A stretch of 64,000 bases of DNA, taken from Pseudalkalibacillus hwajinpoensis (GTDB lineage: Bacteria > Bacillota > Bacilli > Bacillales > Guptibacillaceae). Each line of letters begins with the position of its first letter. Position 1 is the first letter of the stretch. Where the stretch lies: NCBI RefSeq assembly GCF_015234585.1, contig NZ_JADFCM010000009.1, positions 1-64,000 on the forward strand, read 5' to 3'. The position numbers and the translations under genes were made by a program. Under the pieces are notes generated by a model. It was not told the origin of the DNA. It was given only the letters and a program-made list of their open reading frames with translations, and did no database searches. Positions 9,023-16,666 of the stretch are shown here, piece after piece.

Positions 9023-9045
9023 TCCGCTAGCTATATGCCAGCGGA
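9023..9045 (-). terminator. Hairpin after nox, possible weak terminator
   Basis: TCCGCT (9023-9028) pairs with AGCGGA (9040-9045) with further GC pairing inside, eight bases beyond the nox stop. The following bases (ATTTCGTG on the minus strand) are only weakly T-rich, so termination may be partial. Confidence 0.4.
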
Positions 9046-9052
9046 TAATCAT

Positions 9053-10384
9053 CTATAAAGTGGCCTGTAAACCAGCCTGATTTAGAAAGTTCCACGGTTT
9101 ATTAAAATGTGGTTGGAAAAAGAAATCGATGTATCCTAATTCATCTATAGTCATTTTGTTTTGAATACAAACAGATAGTGTATTAATTGATTGCGTTACG
9201 TCTGCTTTAGAGATGACTTGAGCACCAAGAATTCTCCTCGTATCCTCTTCATAAACCACCTTCAGTGTAATCACTTCATAATCTGGCATAAACTCTGGAC
9301 GATTGTTTTCTTTTATTGTGATTGTTCTCACATGCTTACCCACACTAATAGCTGCCTTCTCAGTTAAACCAGTAGAAGCCATACTATGATCAAAAAGGTG
9401 TAAACCAGATGTCCCCTGAGTGCCCATATATCTGATCGTTGGTTTCATAATGTTCTGCCCAACGAGGGTACCCATACGCACAGCATTTGTGGCTAAAGGT
9501 ATATACGCATTTTCACCAGTTGGATTATATTGTATAGCACAGCTATCGCCAGCAGCAAAAATATTTTCCTTACTCGTTCTCATATATTCATCTACAATAA
9601 TGGCCCCGTTTGGCATCATCTCTACCTGACCTTTAAGAAGATCTGTATTTGGACGAAAGCCTACAGAAAGAATAACGAGATCTGCTTCATATTCTCCACG
9701 GGTTGTCACAACTTTCGAGACGTGTTCCTCTCCTTCAAAACGAGTCACTGTTTCGTTAAGCGCAAGACGAATGCCCCGAGTCTTGAAGTCCTCTTCAATT
9801 ATATCTGTAAACTCTGGATCAAGATACTTACTTAAGATACGGTCTTCTCCATCAATTAAGGTTACTTCTTTTCCATATTTCTGAAAAGCCTCTACTAACT
9901 CAACTCCAATATAGCCTGCCCCAATAACGGTTACGCGCTTAGCTTCCTTTGCTCGTTCGATAATTGTATTAGCTTGAGTATAGTTTTTTGATAAAAGGAT
10001 ATTATTAAGTTGAATTCCTTCAATAGGCGGAATAATCGGCCATGATCCTGTCGCCATCACAAGCTTATCGTAATCATCCTCAAACACTTCTTTTGTATTC
10101 AAATTCTTAACGCGAATGCGATTGTTTATAGAATCAATATCTAATACTTCATGCTTCATTTTCATTGTGACACCCATCTCTTCTAACTTCTCAGGAGATG
10201 AATAGAATAAACCTTTTGGATCTTTTACAACTCCTCCAACATAAAGAGCAATTCCGCAAGATAAGAAAGAGACATTATCATTACGCTCATAAACCGTAAT
10301 ATCTGCTTCAGGATAACGTGTTGCTATATTCGTAACTGCCGCCGTTCCGGCATGTGTACATCCAACAACTGCTACTTTCATCAA
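9053..10384 (-). CDS. nox: NADH oxidase, water-forming (CoA-disulfide reductase family)
   Basis: The 443-residue flavoprotein reoxidises NADH with oxygen, probably reducing it to water through a single redox-active cysteine. Visible features are an N-terminal FAD-binding motif (VVGCTHAGTAAV), the catalytic cysteine in SFLSCGIALYVGG (about C43), the NAD-binding VTVIGAGYIGVELVEAF, the second FAD motif NIFAAGDSCAI and the C-terminal dimerisation region with FFFQPHFNKPWNF. The match to lactobacillus-type H2O-forming Nox proteins, as I remember them, is high over the full length. The start ATG follows AAGGAGG. The upstream region carries a sigma-A promoter and Rex-type operators, so expression should rise when NADH accumulates. 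CoA-disulfide reductase activity cannot be excluded from sequence. Confidence 0.9.
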   Translation of the reverse strand: MMKVAVVGCTHAGTAAVTNIATRYPEADITVYERNDNVSFLSCGIALYVGGVVKDPKGLFYSSPEKLEEMGVTMKMKHEVLDIDSINNRIRVKNLNTKEVFEDDYDKLVMATGSWPIIPPIEGIQLNNILLSKNYTQANTIIERAKEAKRVTVIGAGYIGVELVEAFQKYGKEVTLIDGEDRILSKYLDPEFTDIIEEDFKTRGIRLALNETVTRFEGEEHVSKVVTTRGEYEADLVILSVGFRPNTDLLKGQVEMMPNGAIIVDEYMRTSKENIFAAGDSCAIQYNPTGENAYIPLATNAVRMGTLVGQNIMKPTIRYMGTQGTSGLHLFDHSMASTGLTEKAAISVGKHVRTITIKENNRPEFMPDYEVITLKVVYEEDTRRILGAQVISKADVTQSINTLSVCIQNKMTIDELGYIDFFFQPHFNKPWNFLNQAGLQATL

Positions 10385-10402
10385 TAATTCCTCCTTGTAT
10401 AA

Positions 10403-10517
10403 TTGTGAAGTATTTCACATAAAAGGATGCAATCATGTGATGTGTTTCACAATTTCTATATTCTAATTATATGTCCCTTTTTTATTAATTTCAATAAGTT
10501 TGTTCAATATTTCACAA
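10403..10517 (-). promoter_or_regulatory. nox promoter with two strong and one weak Rex-type operators
   Basis: On the minus strand a -35 TTGAAA (10489-10494) and a perfect -10 TATAAT (10466-10471) are separated by 17 bases. Given in plus-strand sequence, the sites are TTGTGAAGTATTTCACAT (10403-10420), ATGTGATGTGTTTCACAA (10435-10452) and, more weakly, TTGTTCAATATTTCACAA (10500-10517). All resemble the Rex consensus TTGTGAA-N4-TTCACAA. Two sites lie downstream of the start point and one just upstream of the -35. Their spacings of 32 and 65 bases are near three and six helical turns. Rex dissociates when NADH is high, which fits an NADH oxidase target. Confidence 0.75.
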
Positions 10518-10620
10518 TAAATATCAAATAGAAAGTCGTCTTACTATCACATGCCTTCCTATCGCGTTACGATAATGGTAGAAGGTTAATACTACTTATT
10601 AAAGCGGAAGGAGTCTGACC

Positions 10621-11616
10621 ATGGTTACATTAAGCATTCTTGATCAAGTCCCTATACCTTCAGGGAGTGATGCCTATAAAACACTTGAGCATACGCGTGA
10701 ACTCGCACGTACTGCAGAAGCTCTTGGTTACTACCGATACTGGTTTGCAGAACACCATAGTACAAAAGGACTTGCCAGCACCTCTCCAGAGATTATGATG
10801 TCTCACATCGCAGCCTCAACCTCTAATATCAAGGTAGGCTCTGGTGGTGTCCTGCTTCCACAATATAGTCCATTCAAAGTGGCAGAGAATTTCCGACAAC
10901 TAGAAGCTCTTCATCCAGGACGTGTAGACCTTGGAGTCGGCCGTTCACCCGGTGGTACAGCAAAAACACGATTAGCTTTAACAGATGGCATTAATAAAAG
11001 CTTGAATGAATTCCCACGTCAATTAGAAGAGCTCTCCCACTACTTGACTGACTCTATGCCGAGAGGACACGAGTTTGCCGGCATAAAAGCAGCTCCTCAA
11101 ACCGACTCACCCCCTTCTCTTTGGCTATTAGGCATGGGTGAGAATAGTGCTAAAAAAGCAGCAGAATTGGGCATTGGCTATGTCTTTGGGCATTTTATTA
11201 AACCTGATCGAGGGAAGAACGCTCTCCAAACTTACTATCAACAGTTCCAACCTACTTATTATAGTCCTTCTCCCTCAGCTATTATTGCCTTATTTGTCGT
11301 ATGTGGAGAAACTGACGAAGAGGCGGAAGAACTTGCTTTAAGTCAGGATCTCTGGCTTCTGCGAGTAGAAAAAGGTCTTGATAGTCGAGTGCCATCCATT
11401 GACGAAGCTAAACAGCACCGTTATACCGTAACGGAAGAAGAACGAGTAAAAAATAATCGAAAACGAATGATAATAGGATCTAGAGAAACAGTGAAGAAGA
11501 AAATCGACGAATTAGCCGAACACTATCAAACTGAAGAATTCATGGTCCTCACAAACATACATGATTATGATGAGCGAAGAAAATCATATGAGCGTCTTGC
11601 ACATATTTATTTATAA
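10621..11616 (+). CDS. LLM-class flavin-dependent oxidoreductase (luciferase-like monooxygenase)
   Basis: A 331-residue TIM-barrel protein of the bacterial-luciferase-like group. Characteristic phrases are LSILDQVPIPSG at the N-terminus, RYWFAEHHSTKGLASTSPE, VGSGGVLLPQYSPFKVAENFRQLEALHPGRVDLGVGRSPGG and IGSRETVKKKIDELAEHYQTEEFMV near the C-terminus. The family uses reduced FMN supplied by a partner reductase to oxidise small molecules. The physiological substrate of these Bacillus members is usually not known. GGAAGGAG lies just upstream of the ATG. It is transcribed alone, divergently from nox, and ends at a strong hairpin. Nothing in the neighbourhood identifies its substrate. Confidence 0.85.
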   Translation: MVTLSILDQVPIPSGSDAYKTLEHTRELARTAEALGYYRYWFAEHHSTKGLASTSPEIMMSHIAASTSNIKVGSGGVLLPQYSPFKVAENFRQLEALHPGRVDLGVGRSPGGTAKTRLALTDGINKSLNEFPRQLEELSHYLTDSMPRGHEFAGIKAAPQTDSPPSLWLLGMGENSAKKAAELGIGYVFGHFIKPDRGKNALQTYYQQFQPTYYSPSPSAIIALFVVCGETDEEAEELALSQDLWLLRVEKGLDSRVPSIDEAKQHRYTVTEEERVKNNRKRMIIGSRETVKKKIDELAEHYQTEEFMVLTNIHDYDERRKSYERLAHIYL

Positions 11617-11653
11617 GGCGATTACTCAACATGTTTTTAGGTGTTACTCAAAT

Positions 11654-11688
11654 AAAAGCCCCTACTTCTCAATGAAATAGGGGCTTTT
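11654..11688. terminator. Bidirectional intrinsic terminator
   Basis: AAAAGCCCCTA (11654-11664) pairs perfectly with TAGGGGCTTTT (11678-11688). It separates the convergent monooxygenase and AI-2E permease genes and can work on both strands. Confidence 0.9.
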
Positions 11689-11692
11689 ACCG

Positions 11693-12772
11693 TTATTCAG
11701 TTAATTCGGATCGATGCCGTATTCGATAAAATTCATAGAAATTCTTAACGATGACCTTAATGACGGAGTAAAGTGGAATAGCAATCAGCATCCCAATGAA
11801 CCCATATAAAGCCGCCGCTACAATTAGTAGTAAAATGATGGTTAAAGGGTGTATGTTTAACCTTTTACCTAGGACAACAGGCGCTACCAAGTTTCCTTCT
11901 AACTGTTGAACAACTATCGTAATAATAATCACATACAAGGCTAACATCGGTTCTTGTGTTAAAGCGACAACCAGAGCAGGTATAACACCAATAATCGGCC
12001 CGAAGAATGGGACAACTGCTGTGACCATCACAAATAGTCCTAATATTAATGCATAAGGTAGTCCAATGATTAAATAACCAACATACATTAGGACACCGTC
12101 TACGATTGCTACAATAATTTGTCCGATAATATAGGCCGATAAAGTTTTATCAACCTTATGAAGGATCTTTTCTCCTTCACCCTGATGTTTATTTGGAATA
12201 AATCTCAGGAGAAATGGGCTTAATTTATGATCATCTTTAAGAAAATAGAATAAGACAAAAGGTACGATTACAAGGACTGTCGTAGCACTTGTTAATGCAC
12301 TCACAACCTGCATAATATGATCACCGAGGCTTTGCGTTAAATTACCTAAATAGCTCGTTGCTTTTTGTTGAAGGTTTTCTACAGAAAGCATCCCCATATC
12401 ATTTTTCTCCATCATTTTCTCAGCTTCTTTTGCTGATTCTTTCAGCTTCTCAGGCAACTCCTTCGAAAACTCTGAAACCTGACTCTGAATCGGATTTGCT
12501 AGAAAAGTGAATCCAGTATAGAGGATACCCGCAATCCCTATAAACACAATTAAAATCGCGACAATATCTGATACAAATGGAATCTTTTTTAATAACTTAA
12601 CAATAGGCTTGATCGCATAATACAAAAAACCAGCAATTAGTACTGGATAAAACAATGTACCAATAATTGTTTTCACTGGTTTTAATAAATCTAATTCTGT
12701 CAAAAAGAAAAAACAGATTAATAATAGAATAATACCTGTTATATACTTGAAGAAATCATGTCTAATCCACAT
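11693..12772 (-). CDS. AI-2E family transporter
   Basis: The 359-residue integral membrane protein has the layout of the AI-2E/PerM family: paired N-terminal helices (TGIILLLICFFFLTELDLL and a second pair), a soluble amphipathic stretch at about 95-150 (EFSKELPEKLKESAKEAEKMMEK), then five or more helices. The signature PFFGPIIGVIPA and the region QQLEGNLVAPVVLGKRLNIHPL are clear. Members export signalling molecules or act as Na+(Li+)/H+ antiporters, and sequence alone does not decide. AAAGGAGA precedes the ATG. The 284 bases upstream (12773-13056) hold only the ykhA terminator and no convincing gene. Confidence 0.85.
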   Translation of the reverse strand: MWIRHDFFKYITGIILLLICFFFLTELDLLKPVKTIIGTLFYPVLIAGFLYYAIKPIVKLLKKIPFVSDIVAILIVFIGIAGILYTGFTFLANPIQSQVSEFSKELPEKLKESAKEAEKMMEKNDMGMLSVENLQQKATSYLGNLTQSLGDHIMQVVSALTSATTVLVIVPFVLFYFLKDDHKLSPFLLRFIPNKHQGEGEKILHKVDKTLSAYIIGQIIVAIVDGVLMYVGYLIIGLPYALILGLFVMVTAVVPFFGPIIGVIPALVVALTQEPMLALYVIIITIVVQQLEGNLVAPVVLGKRLNIHPLTIILLLIVAAALYGFIGMLIAIPLYSVIKVIVKNFYEFYRIRHRSELTE

Positions 12773-13020
12773 TGGCCGTCTCCTTTGTTTTTATTCATTT
12801 CACTCTCATCCCTATACCACTCAAAACTCTTTTACTAACTTGATTTCCACAAAAAGTTTACTATTCCAAGGGATCTAAAAAGGAGCCTCTCTCGTAAATA
12901 TTGTTTCTATAAGAGTGAGGGGTGATTCCCTCTCCAATCAGCTAAATGTGGTTTTAAATACAAAACAACCATCTTTTAGAAAGGAGCCAAAATAAATCGA
13001 TAAAATGTCTCACAACTAAC

Positions 13021-13052
13021 AAAAGAGAGCCGGAATACTCCGGCCCTCTTTT
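13021..13052 (-). terminator. Intrinsic terminator after ykhA
   Basis: AAAAGAG-GCCGG pairs with CCGGC-CTCTTTT around the loop AATACT. The hairpin starts five bases past the ykhA stop. Confidence 0.85.
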
Positions 13053-13056
13053 CGGG

Positions 13057-13551
13057 TTATAACAACGTTAGGATGTTCCCTAGATTCTTGCTTGTTTCTT
13101 TACGATCCAATCTTGTTTGAGCACGTTTTTGGGCTAGTTCATTAAGTTGCCTCTCCCCTTCAGTTTCCGGCTGAATTCCAGGTACTTTCATTGGTCTTCC
13201 TTCGAGCAGGGCAACAAATGAAATAAAGCACGTCGCTGCTATTCGATTGGCACCCGTTAAAAGATGTTCGGCGTTTACTTTCACAAAAACTTCCATTGAG
13301 CTTTTACCTGTCCATATGACAAATGCTTCATAATGAATCGAATCTTCTTCCGTTATAGGATGTAAAAACTCAACCGTATCCATTGACACCGTCACGCACT
13401 CTAGACGAGAATGCCTTGTCGCCGCGATTGATGCTAGCATATCCATTTCGGCAAGGAGTTTACCCCCAAATAATGTCCCATGGCTGTTAAGGTCAGGCGG
13501 AAAAATACGGCTGCTCTTATACACTCTTGATTCGCTTACATTCTTTTTCAT
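13057..13551 (-). CDS. ykhA: Acyl-CoA thioesterase, hotdog fold (YkhA-like)
   Basis: The 164-residue protein hydrolyses acyl-CoA thioesters in the cytoplasm. It carries the hallmark of the hexameric hotdog thioesterases, HGTLFGGKLLAEMDMLASIAA, with the conserved N/H-G-x-x-x-GG and the helix aspartate, followed by VTVSMDTVEFLHPI and the SSMEVFVKV strand. AAGGAGAGATGAT precedes the ATG. It is the only gene between the riboswitch/terminator at 13574-13832 and the terminator at 13021-13052, so it is the apparent cis target of that B12 riboswitch. This is unusual, since B12 riboswitches normally control cobalamin uptake, synthesis or B12-independent isoenzymes. Confidence 0.88.
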   Translation of the reverse strand: MKKNVSESRVYKSSRIFPPDLNSHGTLFGGKLLAEMDMLASIAATRHSRLECVTVSMDTVEFLHPITEEDSIHYEAFVIWTGKSSMEVFVKVNAEHLLTGANRIAATCFISFVALLEGRPMKVPGIQPETEGERQLNELAQKRAQTRLDRKETSKNLGNILTLL

Positions 13552-13573
13552 ATCATCTCTCCTTTTCTAAACA

Positions 13574-13609
13574 ATAAAAAATGCATACTCTTTTCATAAG
13601 AGCATGCAT
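13574..13609 (-). terminator. Terminator in the riboswitch leader (expression platform)
   Basis: On the minus strand ATGCAT-GCTCTT pairs with AAGAGT-ATGCAT with one mismatch, followed by TTTTTT. It lies between the cobalamin aptamer and the ykhA ribosome binding site, where an expression-platform terminator would be expected. It may alternatively end a free-standing riboswitch RNA. Confidence 0.75.
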
Positions 13610-13679
13610 AACAAATAGACTTTTCCCAGTCTTCTCCGTTACACCCCCCTATCGTCCGTAGGTCAATCAGTGCTTTAGA

Positions 13680-13832
13680 AAAGGCAGGTCTCCTGGCTTG
13701 AAGCTTTGTTGAACGAATGCCCCTTCCCTATCATTGATAAGTGGGGTAACGCACCGTCCTTACTTCTTACAGTGGCGGGACCGCATTGGATTTTCACCAA
13801 TTTCCCTATTAAGTACTGGAATCAGTACACCT
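13680..13832 (-). promoter_or_regulatory. Cobalamin (B12) riboswitch aptamer
   Basis: Read on the minus strand, the region contains the invariant B12 box AGCCAGGAGACCTGCC (rc of 13683-13698). Preceding it, in order, are the 5' GGTGTACTGATTCCAGTACT stem, the GGGAAATTGGTG element, and the conserved core AATGCGGTCCCGCCACTGTA. The order and spacing match the cobalamin riboswitch. It should bind adenosyl- or methylcobalamin and control read-through of the terminator at 13574-13609. The downstream gene is the thioesterase ykhA. A 71-codon open frame on the opposite strand here (13734-13949) is not a gene. Confidence 0.92.
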
Positions 13833-13883
13833 TTTCCATTTTATTCAATTGTACTTCTCTATTCTTCATGCCGGGGATCTAAA

Positions 13884-13948
13884 AGTCAATACCATTCGTT
13901 AATCAAACGTTTGTTTAACTATTTATACCTTAAACAAACGTTTATTTA
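13884..13948 (-). promoter_or_regulatory. Riboswitch promoter with two tandem palindromic operators
   Basis: A -35 TTGACT (rc 13884-13889) precedes a fair -10 AAGAAT 17 bases later on the minus strand. Upstream of it lie two related palindromes: CAAACGTTTG (13904-13913) inside AATCAAACGTTTGTTTAA, and TAAACAAACGTTTATTTA (13931-13948). Their centres are 31 bases apart, about three helical turns, and the whole region is also a long inverted repeat. AAACAAACGTTTG-type sites are typical of TetR-family repressors. No TetR gene is present in the window. Confidence 0.5.
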
Positions 13949-13992
13949 ATGATTTTTCCGCCGGCAGAGGAACCAATTAATTAGAATGCAAC

Positions 13993-14020
13993 AAAAAAAA
14001 GACGCCTTCACAGCGCCTTT
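13993..14020 (-). terminator. Intrinsic terminator after the BdbD-like gene
   Basis: On the minus strand AAAG-G-CGC pairs with GCG-T-CTTT (one G-T pair), followed by a run of eight T. It begins at the end of the thiol oxidoreductase gene. Confidence 0.75.
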
Positions 14021-14022
14021 AT

Positions 14023-14688
14023 TTATTCGTCGGTTGAATCCTCAACCATTTGTTTTAATTCAGATAAACTAGTTCCGTCAAAACGCTTACCATCTACAAA
14101 TAAGGTAGGCGTTTCTGAAACATTCTTTTTATTTGCATAAGCAAGGTCAGATTCTACTCGTTTCTCACCTGCACCACTCTTATAGGCTTTAACAACTCTG
14201 TCCGTTTCTTCTTCACTAACTAGACCACTAAGGGTTTTCGTTAAGAAAGATTCAGTTAAAACATCTTTCGTCTCAGATCCTTTTTTATGTTTGTCATACA
14301 GAACATGATGAAATTGCCAAAATACATCATTACCTAATTCTTTATAAACAACCTCAGCAAATTCAGCAGCCCTTGTGGAATCTTTATGGAGGAATGGATA
14401 ATTAACAAAGTAGAATTTTACTTTCTCAGTCGCAATTAATTCCTCTTGGATTTTTGGAAACAAAGATTCATTAAAGGATTGACATGAAGAGCATTTATAA
14501 TCACCAAATTGCACAATTTCAACTGGCGCTGTTTCCTCACCCAAGTGCGGTTGAGACTCTAATTTAAATCCTTTTGTATTTGCAAATGGATGAAACAGAA
14601 AGTTAATAAACAAAAATAGAATAACGAGTCCCGCAAATAATAATAACCATTTGGCACCCGGTTTTAACTTCTTTTTTGGTTTAGCCAT
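14023..14688 (-). CDS. Membrane-anchored DsbA-like thiol:disulfide oxidoreductase (BdbD-like)
   Basis: The 221-residue protein has a basic N-terminus (MAKPKKKLKPG), one membrane anchor (residues 13-32) and an extracellular thioredoxin/DsbA fold. The active site is CSSC in FGDYKCSSCQSFNE. The helical insertion and the cis-proline loop SETPTLFVDGKRF are also present. It would catalyse disulfide formation in exported proteins, or act as a thiol oxidoreductase on the cell surface. GAGGAAGTGACTGA precedes the ATG, and it follows a DoxX gene by about 20 bases, suggesting an operon. No BdbC-type quinone partner is adjacent; DoxX may serve as its membrane redox partner, which is speculative. Confidence 0.85.
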   Translation of the reverse strand: MAKPKKKLKPGAKWLLLFAGLVILFLFINFLFHPFANTKGFKLESQPHLGEETAPVEIVQFGDYKCSSCQSFNESLFPKIQEELIATEKVKFYFVNYPFLHKDSTRAAEFAEVVYKELGNDVFWQFHHVLYDKHKKGSETKDVLTESFLTKTLSGLVSEEETDRVVKAYKSGAGEKRVESDLAYANKKNVSETPTLFVDGKRFDGTSLSELKQMVEDSTDE

Positions 14689-14709
14689 TCAGTCACTTCC
14701 TCTTTAATC

Positions 14710-15129
14710 CTATGTTTCTTTCTCCTGATCGATCTTAAACGACCAACCTTTTCTCTTAAGGTATGTTGAAAGACTATATGGTCCGCCGCCTCCTAGAAAT
14801 AAAGACACTGACATAGCTAGAAAAGCAATGTCTAGTTCATAACCGCCCAGCATTCCAGTTGATCGCTTTACAAAGAGAAGAGCTCCTAATAAAATCATAG
14901 AAAACAGTACGCTGACAATTCGCGTTCCTAAGCCGAGAATCATCAAAACTCCTCCAGTTAACTCAACTATAGCCACAACATAAGCAAGAAAACCAGAAAT
15001 ACCGATCGTCTCAAAAAAAGCTACTGTATTCGTGATCCCTTCAGAAAACTTTAAAAAACCATGAGCAAAAAAAAGCATACCTACGACCAATCGAATTGTT
15101 AACAACCCGAGATGGGGATAGGTTTTCAT
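14710..15129 (-). CDS. DoxX family membrane protein
   Basis: The 139-residue protein has four hydrophobic helices and the DoxX pattern: LTIRLVVGMLFFAHGFLKFS, AYVVAIVELTGGVLMILGLGTR and the C-terminal FLGGGGPYSLSTYL. DoxX proteins are small quinone- or redox-linked membrane proteins, and actinobacterial relatives form complexes with thiol enzymes. The open frame reaches to 15165, but I chose the ATG at 15129 because GGGGAGG lies upstream at a good distance and the family normally starts just before the first helix. It is followed by the BdbD-like gene 21 bases after its stop. Confidence 0.8.
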   Translation of the reverse strand: MKTYPHLGLLTIRLVVGMLFFAHGFLKFSEGITNTVAFFETIGISGFLAYVVAIVELTGGVLMILGLGTRIVSVLFSMILLGALLFVKRSTGMLGGYELDIAFLAMSVSLFLGGGGPYSLSTYLKRKGWSFKIDQEKET

Positions 15130-15231
15130 TATTGATCCTCCCCAGATACTAACATTATTTGACACCGTTCGACACAGATATCCAACTAAACGTTATCATA
15201 ATGAATGCCTACATTGCAAAAGGATGAAGAC

Positions 15232-15678
15232 CTATTTCTGACCCCTTGCGAGTGTGGAATGCCGAATGATTTGATTGATCACTTCCGAAAATACTAACCC
15301 TACTGCAATGGATCCCGATATCATAAATGCTCTGGCTGCAAGGTTAATGGCACTATTGTAATCATTTTGAACGAAATTCCTCATCGCATCGTAAGCCAGA
15401 CCACCAGGAACAAGCGGAATAATCCCCGCTACACTAAATATAATCACTGGTGTCCGATACACCTTTGCAAAAACCTGACTAATAACGGCGATGACAAATG
15501 AGGCTGTTACAGTGGCGATGACAGCATCAATACCTGATGCCTCCATTCCGTAATAAATCATCCAGCCACACATGCCTACAAACCCGCCTTTAATAAGGGA
15601 GGATTTAGGAGCGTTAAATAACAATCCAAACGCTGCACTTGCCACAAAGCTCGTCAAAACCTGAGCAATAATTGTCAT
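15232..15678 (-). CDS. Threonine/serine exporter family, C-terminal half (YjjB/DUF3815-like)
   Basis: A 148-residue protein with four to five hydrophobic helices, corresponding to the ThrE_2 (YjjB) part of split ThrE-type exporters. VPGGLAYDAMRNFVQNDYN is characteristic. It partners the larger YjjP-like protein encoded just upstream, separated by 15 bases. In proteobacteria YjjPB exports succinate and in actinobacteria fused ThrE exports threonine, so the substrate here is open. The ATG follows GGGAGGACAATT. Confidence 0.85.
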   Translation of the reverse strand: MTIIAQVLTSFVASAAFGLLFNAPKSSLIKGGFVGMCGWMIYYGMEASGIDAVIATVTASFVIAVISQVFAKVYRTPVIIFSVAGIIPLVPGGLAYDAMRNFVQNDYNSAINLAARAFMISGSIAVGLVFSEVINQIIRHSTLARGQK

Positions 15679-15693
15679 AATTGTCCTCCCTTT

Positions 15694-16455
15694 CTATAAA
15701 AATGATACAACAAGGGCAATGCCTGCTCCAATCGCAAATGCGGTAAGAAAGGCTTCTGCGCCTTTAGATAGGCCTGATATTAAATGCCCCGCCATTAAAT
15801 CCCTTACAGCGTTCGTGATTAATAGACCAGGAACAAGTGGCATTACTGAACCAATAATAATTCTATCAAGTTGCCCACCGATTCCAGTAGACACAAAAAA
15901 GACAGCGAGTAATCCTATGACAAATGAAGCGAGGAATTCTGCGAAGAATTTTATCGGTACAAGGCGGTTAAATAGCGAAACACTATAAAAGCCACCTCCC
16001 CCTGCAAGAACCGCTGGAAGAAAATCTCCCCACTCCCCTTGAAACATAATTAGAAAACAACCGCTTGCAATCGCAGCAGCAACTAACTGCTTAGGAAATG
16101 TATACCGCTCGGTCATTTTATCCAATCGGTCAAGCTCTTCATAAGCTTCCTTAATCGAAAGACCACCACTGCTAATTCTCCTCGATATACTATTTACCTT
16201 CGTTACTTTATCTAAATCCGTCGTGCGTTCTGAAATGCGCATCAACTGTGTTTTGGAAGGTTCAGGACCTTCTAAAGAAAAAATAATCCCAGTAGGGGTT
16301 ACGTAACTATTCGAATGCGTTGCCCCATAAGCGTCCGCAATTCTAGTCATCGTATCTTCTACACGGTAAGTTTCACCGCCATTTTGCAGCATTACCTTTC
16401 CAGCCAAAAGGCATACTTGAATAATGTCATAGGCATAACTCGTTTGATTTTCCAT
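15694..16455 (-). CDS. Threonine/serine exporter family, N-terminal half (YjjP/DUF1212-like)
   Basis: The 253-residue product has the ThrE_1 layout: a cytoplasmic hydrolase-like N-terminal part with VCLLAGKVMLQNGGETYRVEDTMTRIA and the YVTPTGIIFSLEG segment, then five hydrophobic helices ending in IGSVMPLVPGLLITNAVRDLMAGHLISGLS. The two halves (this gene and the YjjB-like gene) are expected to form one exporter. A promoter with TTGATA and TATAAA (16504-16531) lies just upstream. Confidence 0.87.
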   Translation of the reverse strand: MENQTSYAYDIIQVCLLAGKVMLQNGGETYRVEDTMTRIADAYGATHSNSYVTPTGIIFSLEGPEPSKTQLMRISERTTDLDKVTKVNSISRRISSGGLSIKEAYEELDRLDKMTERYTFPKQLVAAAIASGCFLIMFQGEWGDFLPAVLAGGGGFYSVSLFNRLVPIKFFAEFLASFVIGLLAVFFVSTGIGGQLDRIIIGSVMPLVPGLLITNAVRDLMAGHLISGLSKGAEAFLTAFAIGAGIALVVSFL

Positions 16456-16503
16456 ACGTCGCTCCTGACAACCGTGAAGTATTCATTGTTCGTTGTTTCT
16501 TAG

Positions 16504-16531
16504 TTTATATGAACCTACTTATGTTTATCAA
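16504..16531 (-). promoter_or_regulatory. Candidate sigma-A promoter for the ThrE-type exporter pair
   Basis: On the minus strand TTGATA (16526-16531) and TATAAA (16504-16509) are separated by 16 bases, about 50 bases before the start codon of the YjjP-like gene. Confidence 0.45.
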
Positions 16532-16633
16532 ATGTAATATAAAAAAAAGACGATCATTTTGAATGTCACTTTAACAAAAAGGCTATGTTAGCTTATACTG
16601 TTGATTCCCGATTTTTGGCTCATTAATATAGCC

Positions 16634-16666
16634 TAAAAAAATAGCGCTGGCATAAGCCAGCGCTAT
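16634..16666 (-). terminator. Intrinsic terminator after the TPR gene
   Basis: ATAGCGCTGGC (16641-16651) pairs perfectly with GCCAGCGCTAT (16656-16666) around ATAA. On the minus strand a run of seven T follows. The TAG stop of the TPR gene lies inside the stem. Confidence 0.88.

Noticed and set aside
13904..13945. Long inverted repeat considered as a terminator
   Set aside because: AT-rich arms without a T-run and position upstream of a promoter fit paired operators better.
13734..13949. 71-codon open frame on the plus strand
   Set aside because: It runs through the cobalamin riboswitch on the opposite strand; the RNA structure explains the conservation.
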